From NCBI GenBank assembly GCA_025059075.1, contig JANXDZ010000004.1, forward strand, positions 62,001-126,000: 64,000 bases of DNA, read 5' to 3'. Positions 40,545 to 48,853 of the stretch are shown here, piece by piece; position 1 is the first letter of the stretch; each line of letters opens with the position of its first letter. The DNA is from Sulfolobales archaeon (GTDB taxonomy: Archaea > Thermoproteota > Thermoprotei_A > Sulfolobales > Desulfurococcaceae). A program made the translations under genes and the position numbers. The notes under the pieces were generated by a model. That model made no database searches, was not told where the DNA came from, and saw only the letters and a program-made list of their open reading frames with translations.

Positions 40545-40592
40545 GAGTTAAAATACTTGTGCTCTAGTGAATGACTAGAGGTGGCATGAAGC

Positions 40593-41243
40593 GTGGTAGA
40601 ATTCAAGGTAGTAATATCAGATCCCGAGGCTTTCAAGAAGCCATATTCAGCTAAGGTAAAGGTAGTTGGAGAAGAATTGCCATATGATGTAGAAGTTAAG
40701 GAAGGGTATAAAATGCCTATAGCAAGATTAGGGAGGGCTCTAGCTGAGAAACTTAATGCTATACATGGAGTAGTTACAATAAGGATGTATAAACCGGGAG
40801 CTAGGGAGAGAGTTAATGCAAGGTTTAAGATAGAACTAAGTGAAGGCATACCTGAGAACGAAGTTAGAGTAAGCAGTGACTTACTTATGGATAAAGTAGG
40901 GGCGAGTGAAGTTGAAGGAGAGATCTTTAGAGCACGCTCATGGCAGATTAGGTTAAGAGATGATGCAGCATCCAAGCTAGTGGGCTTAAAGATAGGGGAC
41001 TTAGTTGACGGCTCCATAGTTGGGCTAAAGGGCTATAAATTACTAATAACTGGCGGAAGCGATAGCTCAGGCTTTGCAATGATACCAGCTATTCCAGGTG
41101 GAGTTAAGAAGAAGGTACTTCTTTCATCTCCTCCAGGGCTTCATCCAAGGGAGAAAGGTGAGAGAATTAGAAAGACTGTGAGGGGAAACACGATAACTTT
41201 AGAGACAGTGCAAGTTAATACAAAGATTGTGTACAGTAAGTAG
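40593..41243 (+). CDS. rps6e: Ribosomal protein S6e
   Basis: A 216-residue archaeal/eukaryotic small-subunit protein. The N-terminal S6e core contains FKVVISDPEAFKKPYSAKVKV-like strands, then GLKIGDLVDGSIVGLKGYKLL, ITGGSDSSGFAMIPAIPGGV and SSPPGLHPREKGERIRKTVRG. That last block is the family signature. At 216 residues it is longer than some archaeal versions; an insert around residues 55-100 accounts for it. GTG 40593 is used. It leads the operon S6e-aIF2-gamma-PIN-Rpo7. Confidence 0.95.
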   Translation: MVEFKVVISDPEAFKKPYSAKVKVVGEELPYDVEVKEGYKMPIARLGRALAEKLNAIHGVVTIRMYKPGARERVNARFKIELSEGIPENEVRVSSDLLMDKVGASEVEGEIFRARSWQIRLRDDAASKLVGLKIGDLVDGSIVGLKGYKLLITGGSDSSGFAMIPAIPGGVKKKVLLSSPPGLHPREKGERIRKTVRGNTITLETVQVNTKIVYSK

Positions 41244-41261
41244 AGGATTAGGTGTAATTAA

Positions 41262-42509
41262 TTGCCATGGGAATTGAAGCAGCCTGAAGTGAACATAGGA
41301 GTAGTTGGACACGTAGATCATGGTAAGACTACGCTTGTTCAAGCATTAACGGGTGTTTGGACCTCAAGGCATAGTGAGGAGATAGAGAGAGGGATGACTA
41401 TAAAGCTTGGCTATGCAGATGGAGCTATTGCTTACTGCAGTAGCCTTGAGCCTCCTGAATCTTACGTAATTGAAGAGGAGTGCCCGGATGGAAGTAACTC
41501 ATCTCTCTTGAGGAGAGTTAGTTACGTAGATGTCCCAGGCCATGAAGCATTAATGGCTACAATGCTTTCAGGAGCAGCATTAATGGATGGAGCAATACTA
41601 GTTGTAGCAGCTAATGAACAGTGCCCTCAACCCCAGACGAGAGAGCACTTTGTAGCACTTGATATAATAGGTGTAAGGAGAGTTGTAGTAGTTCAGAATA
41701 AAGTTGATGTAGTGACTAGAGAGGAAGCTTTAAAAAACTATGAGCAAATAAAGAGCTTTCTTAAAGGCACGTGGGCTGAAGAAGCTCCAATAATCCCCAT
41801 TAGTGCACTACATAGAGCTAACATAGACGTACTTCTACAATCAATAGAGGAAGTAGTGCCGACTCCTGAAAGAGACTCCTCTAAACCTCCATTGATGTTC
41901 ATTGCTAGAAGCTTTGAAGTCAATAAACCGGGTACGCCACCTGAGAAACTCGTTGGAGGAGTAATAGGTGGTTCAATAATGCAGGGAGCTATTCGTGTAG
42001 GTGATGAAATAGAGATAAGGCCTGGAGTAAAAGTGCCTATAGGGCCTGGTAGATATAAATATGAGCCACTTATAACAGATGTAACTAGCTTAAGGTTTGG
42101 GGAAATAGAAGTAAAGGAGGCTAGGCCCGGGGGGCTTGTAGCTATAGGAACAAGCCTTGATCCAAGCTTAACTAAGGCTGATGCATTGATTGGAAGCATT
42201 GTTGGAAAGCCAGGACACCTTCCTCCAGTTGTAAGACATTTATCAATTGAGTATAAGTTAATGGAGAGAGTTGTTGGTACAAAAGAGTTAGTTAAGGCAC
42301 CTCCCATGAGGCCTAAAGAACCAATAGTTGTTATTGCCGGTACAGCAATAAGGATAGGTAGCATAGAGAAAGTTACATCAGATGAACTTGTTGTAACTTT
42401 AAGAGATCCTTTAGTTGCTTGGGAAGGCTCTAGAGTGGCTATCAGTAGGCAGGTATTCGGTAGGTGGAGGCTAATAGGACATGGAGTTATTGAAAGCATA
42501 GGTGAATAA
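41262..42509 (+). CDS. eif2g: Translation initiation factor aIF2, gamma subunit
   Basis: A 415-residue GTPase that carries Met-tRNAi. GHVDHGKTTLVQALTGVW, DVPGHEALMATMLSG and VVQNKVDVV are the G-motifs, and MFIARSFEVNKPGTPPEKLVG begins domain II. The zinc knuckle before the G3 motif is incomplete: YCSSLEPPESYVIEEECPDGS keeps two cysteines of the usual CxxC...CxxC set. TTG 41262 follows GGATTAGGTG. It overlaps the PIN gene by 8 bases. The large antisense frame is a shadow. Confidence 0.96.
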   Translation: MPWELKQPEVNIGVVGHVDHGKTTLVQALTGVWTSRHSEEIERGMTIKLGYADGAIAYCSSLEPPESYVIEEECPDGSNSSLLRRVSYVDVPGHEALMATMLSGAALMDGAILVVAANEQCPQPQTREHFVALDIIGVRRVVVVQNKVDVVTREEALKNYEQIKSFLKGTWAEEAPIIPISALHRANIDVLLQSIEEVVPTPERDSSKPPLMFIARSFEVNKPGTPPEKLVGGVIGGSIMQGAIRVGDEIEIRPGVKVPIGPGRYKYEPLITDVTSLRFGEIEVKEARPGGLVAIGTSLDPSLTKADALIGSIVGKPGHLPPVVRHLSIEYKLMERVVGTKELVKAPPMRPKEPIVVIAGTAIRIGSIEKVTSDELVVTLRDPLVAWEGSRVAISRQVFGRWRLIGHGVIESIGE

Positions 42510-42915
42510 CCTGAATAAACTGAAGGTAATTCTCGATACAAACATGTTAATGATGGCTGGTAGAGGGTTGGGAGTTTTTGAACAAATAGAGGAGCTCTTA
42601 AATTCAAAGCCTGTATTCATAGTGTTAAGTCAAGTAAAGCAGGAACTAGAGAAAATAGCTAACACAGGTTCTCTAAGAGAGAGAAAAGCAGCTACAGCTG
42701 CTCTTGAACTCATCAAGACTAAATGCATTGTAATAGACATAGAGCAGGGTAGGGCAAGAGGAGTTGATGAATTAATAATTGAAGCAGCACTAAGGGAAAA
42801 GGCATTAGTTGCAACTAATGATAGGAAGTTGAGGAGAAAGCTGAGGGAGAAGGGGTTAACTGAAATATATTTTAGAGAGGAGAAGAATATGCTGGAGTCA
42901 CAGAGCACCATATGA
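42502..42915 (+). CDS. PIN-domain nuclease, FCF1/VapC9-like
   Basis: A 137-residue PIN ribonuclease domain. The acidic metal-binding residues are seen in VILDTNMLM (D), VKQELEKIA (E), VDELIIEAAL (D) and VATNDRKLRRKLREKG (ND). The gene lies between aIF2-gamma and Rpo7, a conserved archaeal place for an Fcf1/Utp24-like PIN protein thought to take part in rRNA processing, and not for a toxin: no antitoxin gene is adjacent. Its overlaps of 8 bases upstream and 4 bases downstream point to coupled translation. The rRNA role is inferred from family and context. Confidence 0.85.
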   Translation: MNNLNKLKVILDTNMLMMAGRGLGVFEQIEELLNSKPVFIVLSQVKQELEKIANTGSLRERKAATAALELIKTKCIVIDIEQGRARGVDELIIEAALREKALVATNDRKLRRKLREKGLTEIYFREEKNMLESQSTI

Positions 42916-43487
42916 CTTTAACGGTGGGGCGTTTGTATAGAATCTATAAGTTGAGGAGCGTAATAAGGATCCCCCCAGAGGACTTTGAAAAGCCTCTTAA
43001 AAGAGTCGCCCTTAAAGTCCTTAGCAACATCTATGAAGGAGTTGTTTCAAAAAACCTAGGAGTAATAATAGCAGTCCTTGATGCAAATCCAGTGCCTGAA
43101 GGAAAAGTTATTCATGGAGATGGAGCGAGCTATCATGAAACAGAGTTTATAGTACTAGCATTTAATCCAATACTGCAGGAAGTTGTTGAAGGAGAAGTAG
43201 TTACAGTAGCTAACTACGGCGTCTTCGTAGACCTGGGGGCAGTAGATGGATTTATACATAGGTCTCAGATAAGTGAAGAGGAGATAGAATATGATCCCGT
43301 TAGACCTGCGCTTAGACTAGTTAGCTCTGGAAGATTTATAGAGAGGGGAGATGTAGTTAGAGCTAGAATATATAACGTAGCAGCATCTACTCAAAAGGGC
43401 CTAAGGATAAGTCTTACAATAAGGCAGCCGAACTTAGGTAAAGTAGATTGGTTAGCTAAATCCAGGGAGAAGGCAGCTAGATCGTAA
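42912..43487 (+). CDS. rpoE: DNA-directed RNA polymerase subunit Rpo7 (E')
   Basis: A 191-residue stalk subunit, homologue of RPB7. The N-terminal tip domain (YRIYKLRSVIRIPPEDFEKPL) is followed by an S1 RNA-binding domain with GEVVTVANYGVFVDLGAVDG and FIHRSQISEEEIEYDP. It would pair with Rpo4, which is not in the window. ATG 42912 overlaps the PIN stop by four bases. Spt4 follows under its own promoter. Confidence 0.96.
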   Translation: MTLTVGRLYRIYKLRSVIRIPPEDFEKPLKRVALKVLSNIYEGVVSKNLGVIIAVLDANPVPEGKVIHGDGASYHETEFIVLAFNPILQEVVEGEVVTVANYGVFVDLGAVDGFIHRSQISEEEIEYDPVRPALRLVSSGRFIERGDVVRARIYNVAASTQKGLRISLTIRQPNLGKVDWLAKSREKAARS

Positions 43488-43512
43488 GGCAATTGCAAAG
43501 GCTGTAGACAAA

Positions 43513-43522
43513 TGTTTATAAG
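43513..43522 (+). promoter_or_regulatory. TATA box of spt4
   Basis: TGTTTATAAG, with AGACAAA before it, lies 42 bases before GTG 43564. It probably drives the run spt4-dephospho-CoA kinase-S24e-S27ae-Kae1-Bud32-RdgB, whose genes are spaced by 20 bases or less or overlap. Confidence 0.6.
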
Positions 43523-43563
43523 CTCTATTAACTATGAACGCACTTGATTCTGTGGTGGAGTAA

Positions 43564-43788
43564 GTGTCTTCAGCTAGAAGAGCTAGAGTTAAAATGAAGC
43601 CTTTTAAAGCTTGTAGAAACTGTAAGTCGTTAGTTGATAGAGAGGCTGAAGTATGTCCTATATGTAAGTCAACTAACTTCTCAGAGGATTGGGAGGGGGC
43701 TTTATTCGTAGTTAGCCCAGAGAAGTCTGAAGTAGCTAAAGCCCTTGGGATAAGTCGCCCCGGCAGATACGCGCTTAGGGTAAGGTAG
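43564..43788 (+). CDS. spt4: Transcription elongation factor Spt4 (RpoE'')
   Basis: A 74-residue zinc protein that pairs with Spt5 to make RNA polymerase processive. FKACRNCKSLVDREAEVCPIC holds the four zinc cysteines, and ISRPGRYALRVR is the usual end. GTG 43564. It starts a run conserved in archaea: Spt4, DUF359 kinase, S24e, S27ae, Kae1/Bud32. Spt5 is not in the window. Confidence 0.95.
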   Translation: MSSARRARVKMKPFKACRNCKSLVDREAEVCPICKSTNFSEDWEGALFVVSPEKSEVAKALGISRPGRYALRVR

Positions 43789-43790
43789 GA

Positions 43791-44285
43791 GTGAAGCTTC
43801 TAAGCTTAATTATGCCTAATTGGATGAGGCTAGTCCTCAACCAGCCTCAGGGAAAGCTATTTACATCCCGCGCCATCATTTGCGACAAGGACTTAGGTGT
43901 AACTATAGATGGCTGTGTTGGCGACATAGTTTGCTCCACTATTAAGTGCAAGTTAGCAGTAGTAGATGGAGCTACTATGAGGAGCCCGTTAATCCATCAC
44001 GTGGTGAAGGGCTTAGTCATAGTTAATCCAAGAGGGGCTGTAACTGCTCAATCAATTAGCGCTCTATCAAGTATTAGTGGAGGTGTTATTACAGTTATTG
44101 GCGAAGAAGATCTATTGCTCCTACCACTAGCTAAAAATCCTAAAGTGAGGAAAGTAGTCTATGGGCAACCAGGCGTCGGAGTTGTATTAGCAGAGTTCAA
44201 CTTAAGGAGGCTAAAGTACTTTAAGCTACTCAAAGCATTTAAACCAGGTCTCAACTTATATCAAGAGCAAGTTGAGGGACAGTAG
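43791..44285 (+). CDS. GTP-dependent dephospho-CoA kinase (DUF359)
   Basis: A 164-residue archaeal enzyme for the last step of CoA synthesis. The DUF359 family features are visible: VGDIVCSTIKCKLAVVDGATM, GLVIVNPRGAVTAQSISALSS and ITVIGEEDLLLLPLAKNP (with the GEEDL acidic motif) and VVYGQPGVGVVLAE. GTG 43791 is the first start; ATG 43812 (MPNWMRL) is a good alternative and closer to the usual length. It lies between Spt4 and S24e, its conserved archaeal position, with no gap to S24e. Confidence 0.92.
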   Translation: MKLLSLIMPNWMRLVLNQPQGKLFTSRAIICDKDLGVTIDGCVGDIVCSTIKCKLAVVDGATMRSPLIHHVVKGLVIVNPRGAVTAQSISALSSISGGVITVIGEEDLLLLPLAKNPKVRKVVYGQPGVGVVLAEFNLRRLKYFKLLKAFKPGLNLYQEQVEGQ

Positions 44286-44597
44286 ATGAGTAAAAACATT
44301 ACTATAGCTGAAGGATATGAAGGAGGAGTAGTTGAAGAGAGGTATAATCCATTAATAAAGAGAAGGGAAGTAGTCGTTAGAGTATTTCACAGCGGTAAGG
44401 GAACTCCATCCAGAGGCTTAGTTAGGCAAGCTCTAGCCAATGCTTATGGAGTAAGCACTAGCTGTATATATGTAAGGAGGATAATTAGTGAGAGAGGCAT
44501 GAACTCAACAATAATTGAAGCACACATATATGAATCTCTAGAGAAAGCAAAAGTCTTTGAGCCAGAGTACATTATTAAAAGAAATGAGGTTAGTTAA
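44286..44597 (+). CDS. rps24e: Ribosomal protein S24e
   Basis: A 103-residue small-subunit protein. Features: RYNPLIKRREVVVRVFHSGKG, TPSRGLVRQALANAYGVS and VRRIISERGMNSTIIEAHIYE. ATG 44286 directly follows the kinase stop. S27ae begins 13 bases after its stop, as in other archaea. Confidence 0.95.
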   Translation: MSKNITIAEGYEGGVVEERYNPLIKRREVVVRVFHSGKGTPSRGLVRQALANAYGVSTSCIYVRRIISERGMNSTIIEAHIYESLEKAKVFEPEYIIKRNEVS

Positions 44598-44610
44598 AGG
44601 AGGCAGAGTT

Positions 44611-44781
44611 ATGGCCTATGTAAATAAGCTTTATGAATACGATTACTCAAAGGAAATAATAAGGCTTAAGAATAGAAGATGCCCTAGATGCGGAAGCATC
44701 ATGGCTTTCCACAATAGCCCTGTTCCCAGGTGGCACTGTGGAAAATGCAGCTACACTGAGTTTATTAGAGAACATAGTTAG
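44611..44781 (+). CDS. rps27ae: Ribosomal protein S27ae
   Basis: A 56-residue zinc-ribbon protein, the archaeal counterpart of the ribosomal part of ubiquitin-S27a. CPRCGSIMAFHNSPVPRWHCG then KCSYTEF supplies the four cysteines. ATG 44611 with AAAGGAGGCAG upstream is far better than the TTG at 44557 of the longer frame, which overlaps S24e. Kae1 begins 19 bases after its stop. Confidence 0.95.
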   Translation: MAYVNKLYEYDYSKEIIRLKNRRCPRCGSIMAFHNSPVPRWHCGKCSYTEFIREHS

Positions 44782-44800
44782 TTCAACTCATGGAGTCGAC

Positions 44801-45829
44801 TTGAGTAAGCTTACTGTACTTGGAATAGAGTCAACTTCTCATACATTCGGCGTAGGGATTGTTAGAGTAAGCAGTGGAGTATTTGAAATACTTGTAAATG
44901 AGTTCTCTAGATACGTCCCTGAAAAAGGTGGGATACATCCTAGAGATGCAAGCAACTACCACGTGGAGGAAGCTCCAAAAGTTCTTCATAGAGCCCTTAG
45001 TAAAGCTGGAGTAAAGTTAAGCGAAGTCTCAGCTATAGCTATAGCACTAGGCCCAGGCCTAGGTCCATGCCTTAGGGTGGGGGCAACGATAGCTCGATTC
45101 CTAGCAAGCTACTATTCTAAGCCATTAATACCAGTGAATCACGCTATGGCTCACATAGAGATAGGGAAACTGTTAAATAACTTGAAGGATCCACTGGTGA
45201 TATACGTTTCTGGGGGGAATACATTGATAGCTATACAGAGGAAGAAGAGATATAGAATTGTTGGAGAGACTCTAGACATATCTCTCGGCAACTTACTTGA
45301 TACTTTCGCTAGGGAAGTTGGCTTAGCTCCGCCATATGTAGTTAATGGAGTACACCAAGTGGATGCATGTGCTAACTGGGGTGAGGATTTCATAGATCTT
45401 CCGTACACTGTGAAGGGAAACGATCTCTCTTTCTCAGGTCTACTTACAGCTGCGCTCAAGAAAGCTCGAAAGGCAAAGAGTAGGAAGGAGCTGGGGAGCA
45501 TATGCTTAAGCTTAAGGGAGACAGCGTTCAATATGCTTGTAGAAGTTAGTGAAAGAGCTCTAGTGCTTGCAGAAAAGAATGAGGTATTGCTCACTGGTGG
45601 AGTTGCAGCAAACCAATTTCTTAACGATAAGCTGAAGTCAATGGCTTTAATCCATGGTGCAAAGTTCTACACTGTGCCCGCTGACTATGCTGGAGACAAT
45701 GGAGCTATGATAGCTTGGAACGGCCTACTACACTACGCCCATGGAGTAGTCGTTAAACCTGAGGAAGCCTTCGTAAGGCAGAGGTGGAGGCTTGATGAGG
45801 TTGATGCACCTTGGCTTCCGGAGGATTAG
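44801..45829 (+). CDS. kae1: KEOPS subunit Kae1, tRNA N6-threonylcarbamoyladenosine transferase
   Basis: A 342-residue ASKHA-fold enzyme that moves threonylcarbamoyl onto A37 of ANN-decoding tRNAs. Motifs: LGIESTSHTFGVGIV, metal-binding HAMAHIEIG, IYVSGGNTLIAI, DTFAREVGLAPP and LTGGVAANQFLNDKL. TTG 44801 is taken because the frame before it overlaps S27ae; a GTG at 44738 is possible. Bud32 follows as a separate gene with a 19-base overlap, whereas many archaea have the two fused. Confidence 0.96.
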   Translation: MSKLTVLGIESTSHTFGVGIVRVSSGVFEILVNEFSRYVPEKGGIHPRDASNYHVEEAPKVLHRALSKAGVKLSEVSAIAIALGPGLGPCLRVGATIARFLASYYSKPLIPVNHAMAHIEIGKLLNNLKDPLVIYVSGGNTLIAIQRKKRYRIVGETLDISLGNLLDTFAREVGLAPPYVVNGVHQVDACANWGEDFIDLPYTVKGNDLSFSGLLTAALKKARKAKSRKELGSICLSLRETAFNMLVEVSERALVLAEKNEVLLTGGVAANQFLNDKLKSMALIHGAKFYTVPADYAGDNGAMIAWNGLLHYAHGVVVKPEEAFVRQRWRLDEVDAPWLPED

Positions 45830-46494
45830 CTGAGTTATCTCAAGGAGCTGAAGCAAAGATCTATAAGACGATCTTCTTAGGTATTCCAGCAGTAGTAAAG
45901 TTAAGGATCTCTAAGCCATATAGGCATCCAGATTATGATAGAGTGTTTAAGCATAGAAGGACTTTAACTGAAGCAAAAGTAATGACTTACTTAAGATCCC
46001 TTGGAGTAAGAGCGCCAAGCGTACTTTATATAGATCCTGACGCTGGCTTAATAGTGATGGAGTACGTAGATGGATGCAGGCTATCCGAGTGCCTTAGCGA
46101 AATGCCTGAAGAGAGAGTGGCTGAAATAGCTCTAGACATTGGGCGCCAAGCAAGTATAATGCACGTGAACTCTGTTTACCACGGGGACTTGACTTTAGCC
46201 AATGCATTGCTGAGCTTTAAAAACGAAGTTTATATAATAGACTTTGGGCTCTCTGGCTATAGTAGAGATGTAGAGGAGTACGCTATAGACGTACACTTAT
46301 TGGATCGTAGCGTTGAACTCCTATATCCAGAGCTAAGGAATGCATTTATGGACGGCTTCTGGAAGGGTTATTCAATAAATGCCTCTACAAGCTTTGTAGA
46401 GAAACTTAAGGATAAAGTAAGGGATGTGAGGTTAAGAGGTAGGTATATTGAAGAAAGGCTTAGGAGAAGAGTCTCCAAGGATAGGTATGTATAG
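45811..46494 (+). CDS. bud32: KEOPS kinase Bud32
   Basis: A 227-residue small atypical kinase/ATPase of KEOPS that activates Kae1. It has the short N-lobe (ELSQGAEAKIY, VKLRISKPYRHPDYD), the catalytic loop YHGDLTLANALL and the metal motif IIDFGLSG, and lacks the activation segment, as Bud32 does. TTG 45811 lies inside the end of Kae1. The end overlaps RdgB by 8 bases. Pcc1 and Cgi121 are not in the window. Confidence 0.94.
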   Translation: MASGGLAELSQGAEAKIYKTIFLGIPAVVKLRISKPYRHPDYDRVFKHRRTLTEAKVMTYLRSLGVRAPSVLYIDPDAGLIVMEYVDGCRLSECLSEMPEERVAEIALDIGRQASIMHVNSVYHGDLTLANALLSFKNEVYIIDFGLSGYSRDVEEYAIDVHLLDRSVELLYPELRNAFMDGFWKGYSINASTSFVEKLKDKVRDVRLRGRYIEERLRRRVSKDRYV

Positions 46495-47059
46495 GGTAAA
46501 GCTTTACTTACTTACATCAAATAAAGGTAAAGTAGGGGAAATAGCTAGAATTGCAGTAAAGTATGGAGTAGAACTAGAGGCAGTTAATGCACCTAAACTT
46601 GAAGTACAAAGCAATAGCTTAAGGGAAATAGCTCTATACTCAGCAATAAATTACTATATATCAAGCGGTGGAATGCCCGTACTAACGGAAGATGCTGGAT
46701 TATTCATAAGAGCATTAAACGGCTTCCCTGGGCCTTACTCAAGCTATGTATATAGGACTTTGGGAGTGAGGGGGGTTTTAAAACTAATGGATGGAGTAGA
46801 AGATAGAGAAGCGTACTTTGAATCAGCTGTAGCAATAGTATATGATGGATTAGTAATAGCTGAGACAGCTAGAGTAAATGGATCGATATCTAAAGAACCC
46901 CGGGGGGAGGGGGGATTTGGCTTCGATCCAATATTCATTCCACAGGGATTCACTAGGACTTTTGCCGAAATGAGTATTGATGAAAAGAATTCAATCAGCC
47001 ATAGAGCTAAAGCTGTAGCTAAAGCTCTAGAGAGTTTGCTTAACTTATTAAAAGTTTAA
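46487..47059 (+). CDS. rdgB: Non-canonical purine NTP pyrophosphatase (RdgB/HAM1)
   Basis: A 190-residue enzyme that removes ITP, dITP and XTP from the nucleotide pool. Motifs: YLLTSNKGKVGEIARIA, TEDAGLFIRALNGFPGPYSS, and the C-terminal EGGFGFDPIFIPQG then SHRAKAVAKAL. ATG 46487 gives the family length; the frame start at 46448 overlaps Bud32 further. It seems to be the last gene of the spt4 transcript. Confidence 0.94.
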   Translation: MYRVKLYLLTSNKGKVGEIARIAVKYGVELEAVNAPKLEVQSNSLREIALYSAINYYISSGGMPVLTEDAGLFIRALNGFPGPYSSYVYRTLGVRGVLKLMDGVEDREAYFESAVAIVYDGLVIAETARVNGSISKEPRGEGGFGFDPIFIPQGFTRTFAEMSIDEKNSISHRAKAVAKALESLLNLLKV

Positions 47060-47104
47060 AAAGTTGTATGTAATTAAGGCAATTATGTATATGAGGGATA
47101 ATTA

Positions 47105-47569
47105 ATGAATAAGAAGAGGGATAGCGGGAAGTCTCATTCAATAAGGCCTGTGAGAGCTTCGCCCCCAAAATGGCTTCGTGGAGTACTAAGCCCAGAGGAT
47201 GTGGAGCTGCTCGTAGTGGAATTAACTAAGAAAGGCTACATGCCATCAATGGTAGGAGTGGTGTTAAGAGATCAGTTTGGCGTACCTTTAGTAAAGCAAG
47301 TTACAGGCAAGAAGATCTCGAAAATACTTAGTGAACATGGTTTAAAACTACCTGTACCAGAGGATCTGTTGCAGTTAATGAAGCGTGCAGTAAACTTAAG
47401 GAAGCACCTTGAGGAGCATCCAAAGGATCTAAAGGCAAAGAAGGGGCTTCAGGAAATAGAATCCAAGATACATAGGTTAGTGAAATACTACACTCGTGTA
47501 GGAAAGCTTCCACACAACTGGAAGTACGAGCCTGAGCAAGCAAGGCTCTTAGTTTCCTCATATGTATAA
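47105..47569 (+). CDS. rps15: Ribosomal protein S15
   Basis: A 154-residue archaeal/eukaryotic-type protein (S13 in eukaryotes). The N-terminal extension has [21 protein letters not shown] and [20 protein letters not shown]; the core has [42 protein letters not shown] and the end [18 protein letters not shown] 47105 has GAGGGATAA before it. It stands 45 bases after RdgB, with an AT-rich stretch between that may hold a promoter. Confidence 0.96.
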   Translation: MNKKRDSGKSHSIRPVRASPPKWLRGVLSPEDVELLVVELTKKGYMPSMVGVVLRDQFGVPLVKQVTGKKISKILSEHGLKLPVPEDLLQLMKRAVNLRKHLEEHPKDLKAKKGLQEIESKIHRLVKYYTRVGKLPHNWKYEPEQARLLVSSYV

Positions 47570-47685
47570 AGGCGCTGCGGTGCTCCAATGACCATGCATT
47601 CTGTACCTCAAAGATCGGGAGAGTCTAATGATCTATGGATATAGAGGAGCTATAGTAGAAACATTCTAGTGAAGAGGTGAACGCA

Positions 47686-48174
47686 TTGAAGCAGGAGGCT
47701 TCAACTACTTGTAAAGCACCTATGGATGGAGTGCAATGCAAGTTTGAGTACTTAGAGCATACAGCTGATGTATACATAGTTGCGTATGGCAGTGATATAC
47801 TTGAATTATTCAGTAACGCTGGCTTAGCACTTTTTGAAACTATGACTGATATAAGTAGAATTAATGAAAAAGTCAAGAAGGTTATTAAAGCCCTCGGATT
47901 TGACCTTGAGAGTCTCTTATATAAGTGGCTTGAGGAACTATTGATACTCTATTACTCTGAGAACATTATGTGTAGAGAAGTAGTTGCTGAAAAAATTGAA
48001 GTCCGTAGAGTTACTGATGGAGTTGAATATGAGCTCTTGGGCTTTTGTAGTGGAGAGGAATTTGACTTAAGTAGGCATATACCAAGGATTGAAGTTAAAG
48101 CAGTCACTTATCACTTAATGAAAATACTGCTCAGTGAAAGCACGTGGAAGGCTTACTTCGTCTTAGACATATAG
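47686..48174 (+). CDS. Archease, RtcB RNA ligase cofactor
   Basis: A 162-residue archease that helps RtcB guanylylation in tRNA splicing. The start of the domain, YLEHTADVYIVAYGSDI, has the HTAD metal-binding histidine and aspartate; LLYKWLEELLILYYSENI and EVKAVTYHLMKI (the family's K-A-x-T-Y/H segment) complete it. TTG 47686 follows GAGGTGAA. This is relevant here since tRNA-Phe 700 bases away needs intron removal. It converges with archaemetzincin, overlapping 22 bases at the ends. Confidence 0.93.
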   Translation: MKQEASTTCKAPMDGVQCKFEYLEHTADVYIVAYGSDILELFSNAGLALFETMTDISRINEKVKKVIKALGFDLESLLYKWLEELLILYYSENIMCREVVAEKIEVRRVTDGVEYELLGFCSGEEFDLSRHIPRIEVKAVTYHLMKILLSESTWKAYFVLDI

Positions 48175-48725
48175 CTTACTAGAGATCTACTGCACTTACT
48201 GCAGAAGAACCTGCTCTTTAAATCTACTTCATTGACGCTATTGCTGAAGCTCATGACACACTTCCTATCTATACAGTGGCTTAAGTTAAGTAAGTGGCCA
48301 AACTCATGGACTATCTCCTTAGCCACCCTCTCGTAGTATAAGTTGTAGTTGGGTTCATAGCCGTAAAATTGTGGTAGAAGCCTCTTAGTATATACTGCAG
48401 CAACCCTTATGCCTGGAGCTGCTTCCCCAAAGACGAAGTTTAAGTGCTCTACATATGCATCTATGTAGCCGATCCCGATGAAGTAATATTTGCTTACTTT
48501 ACTTACAAGTACTTCATGAAGCCATGATAATATGCAAGTACTATGATACTGAACTCTATTGAAGTTGAAGCACTTTATTGGAGGACTCTCTACTCTAGGC
48601 CATATGAGTATATGAACGCTAACTCCAGCCCTTGAATAGCTATCGTTCACTAACTTAACCCATTCATCAATAAAGTCATCAACTAAGTACCTCGTAAATG
48701 GAATAAATACTGCTTCCACAGTCAA
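48153..48725 (-). CDS. amzA: Archaemetzincin zinc protease
   Basis: A 190-residue metalloprotease with the archaemetzincin motif HEFGHLLNLSHC (HExxHxxGxxH with the trailing cysteine), followed by KCVMSFSNSVNEVDLKSRFF and CSKC, the second, four-cysteine zinc site. All ligands are present. The substrate is unknown for the family. It starts at GTG or ATG near 48725 just after a short AT-rich promoter region. Its 3' end overlaps archease. Confidence 0.93.
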   Translation of the reverse strand: MTVEAVFIPFTRYLVDDFIDEWVKLVNDSYSRAGVSVHILIWPRVESPPIKCFNFNRVQYHSTCILSWLHEVLVSKVSKYYFIGIGYIDAYVEHLNFVFGEAAPGIRVAAVYTKRLLPQFYGYEPNYNLYYERVAKEIVHEFGHLLNLSHCIDRKCVMSFSNSVNEVDLKSRFFCSKCSRSLVSYMSKTK

Positions 48726-48853
48726 ACGGCAGCAACTCCTAACTCTAATTAAATATTCATAGCTATCAGCTCATTTTAATATTAATATTTTCAGCGATTC
48801 TAATTGCTCAACTCTGAACATAGCCTACAGTTTATATTACAATAATGACGAAT

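Noticed and set aside
41738-42607. 289-codon open frame antisense to aIF2-gamma
   Set aside because: It lies fully over a clear conserved gene, has serine/proline-rich composition typical of an antisense shadow, and shows no domain.
42502-42915. PIN gene as a VapC toxin
   Set aside because: There is no VapB-like gene adjacent, and it is embedded and overlapping in a conserved aIF2-gamma/Rpo7 operon.
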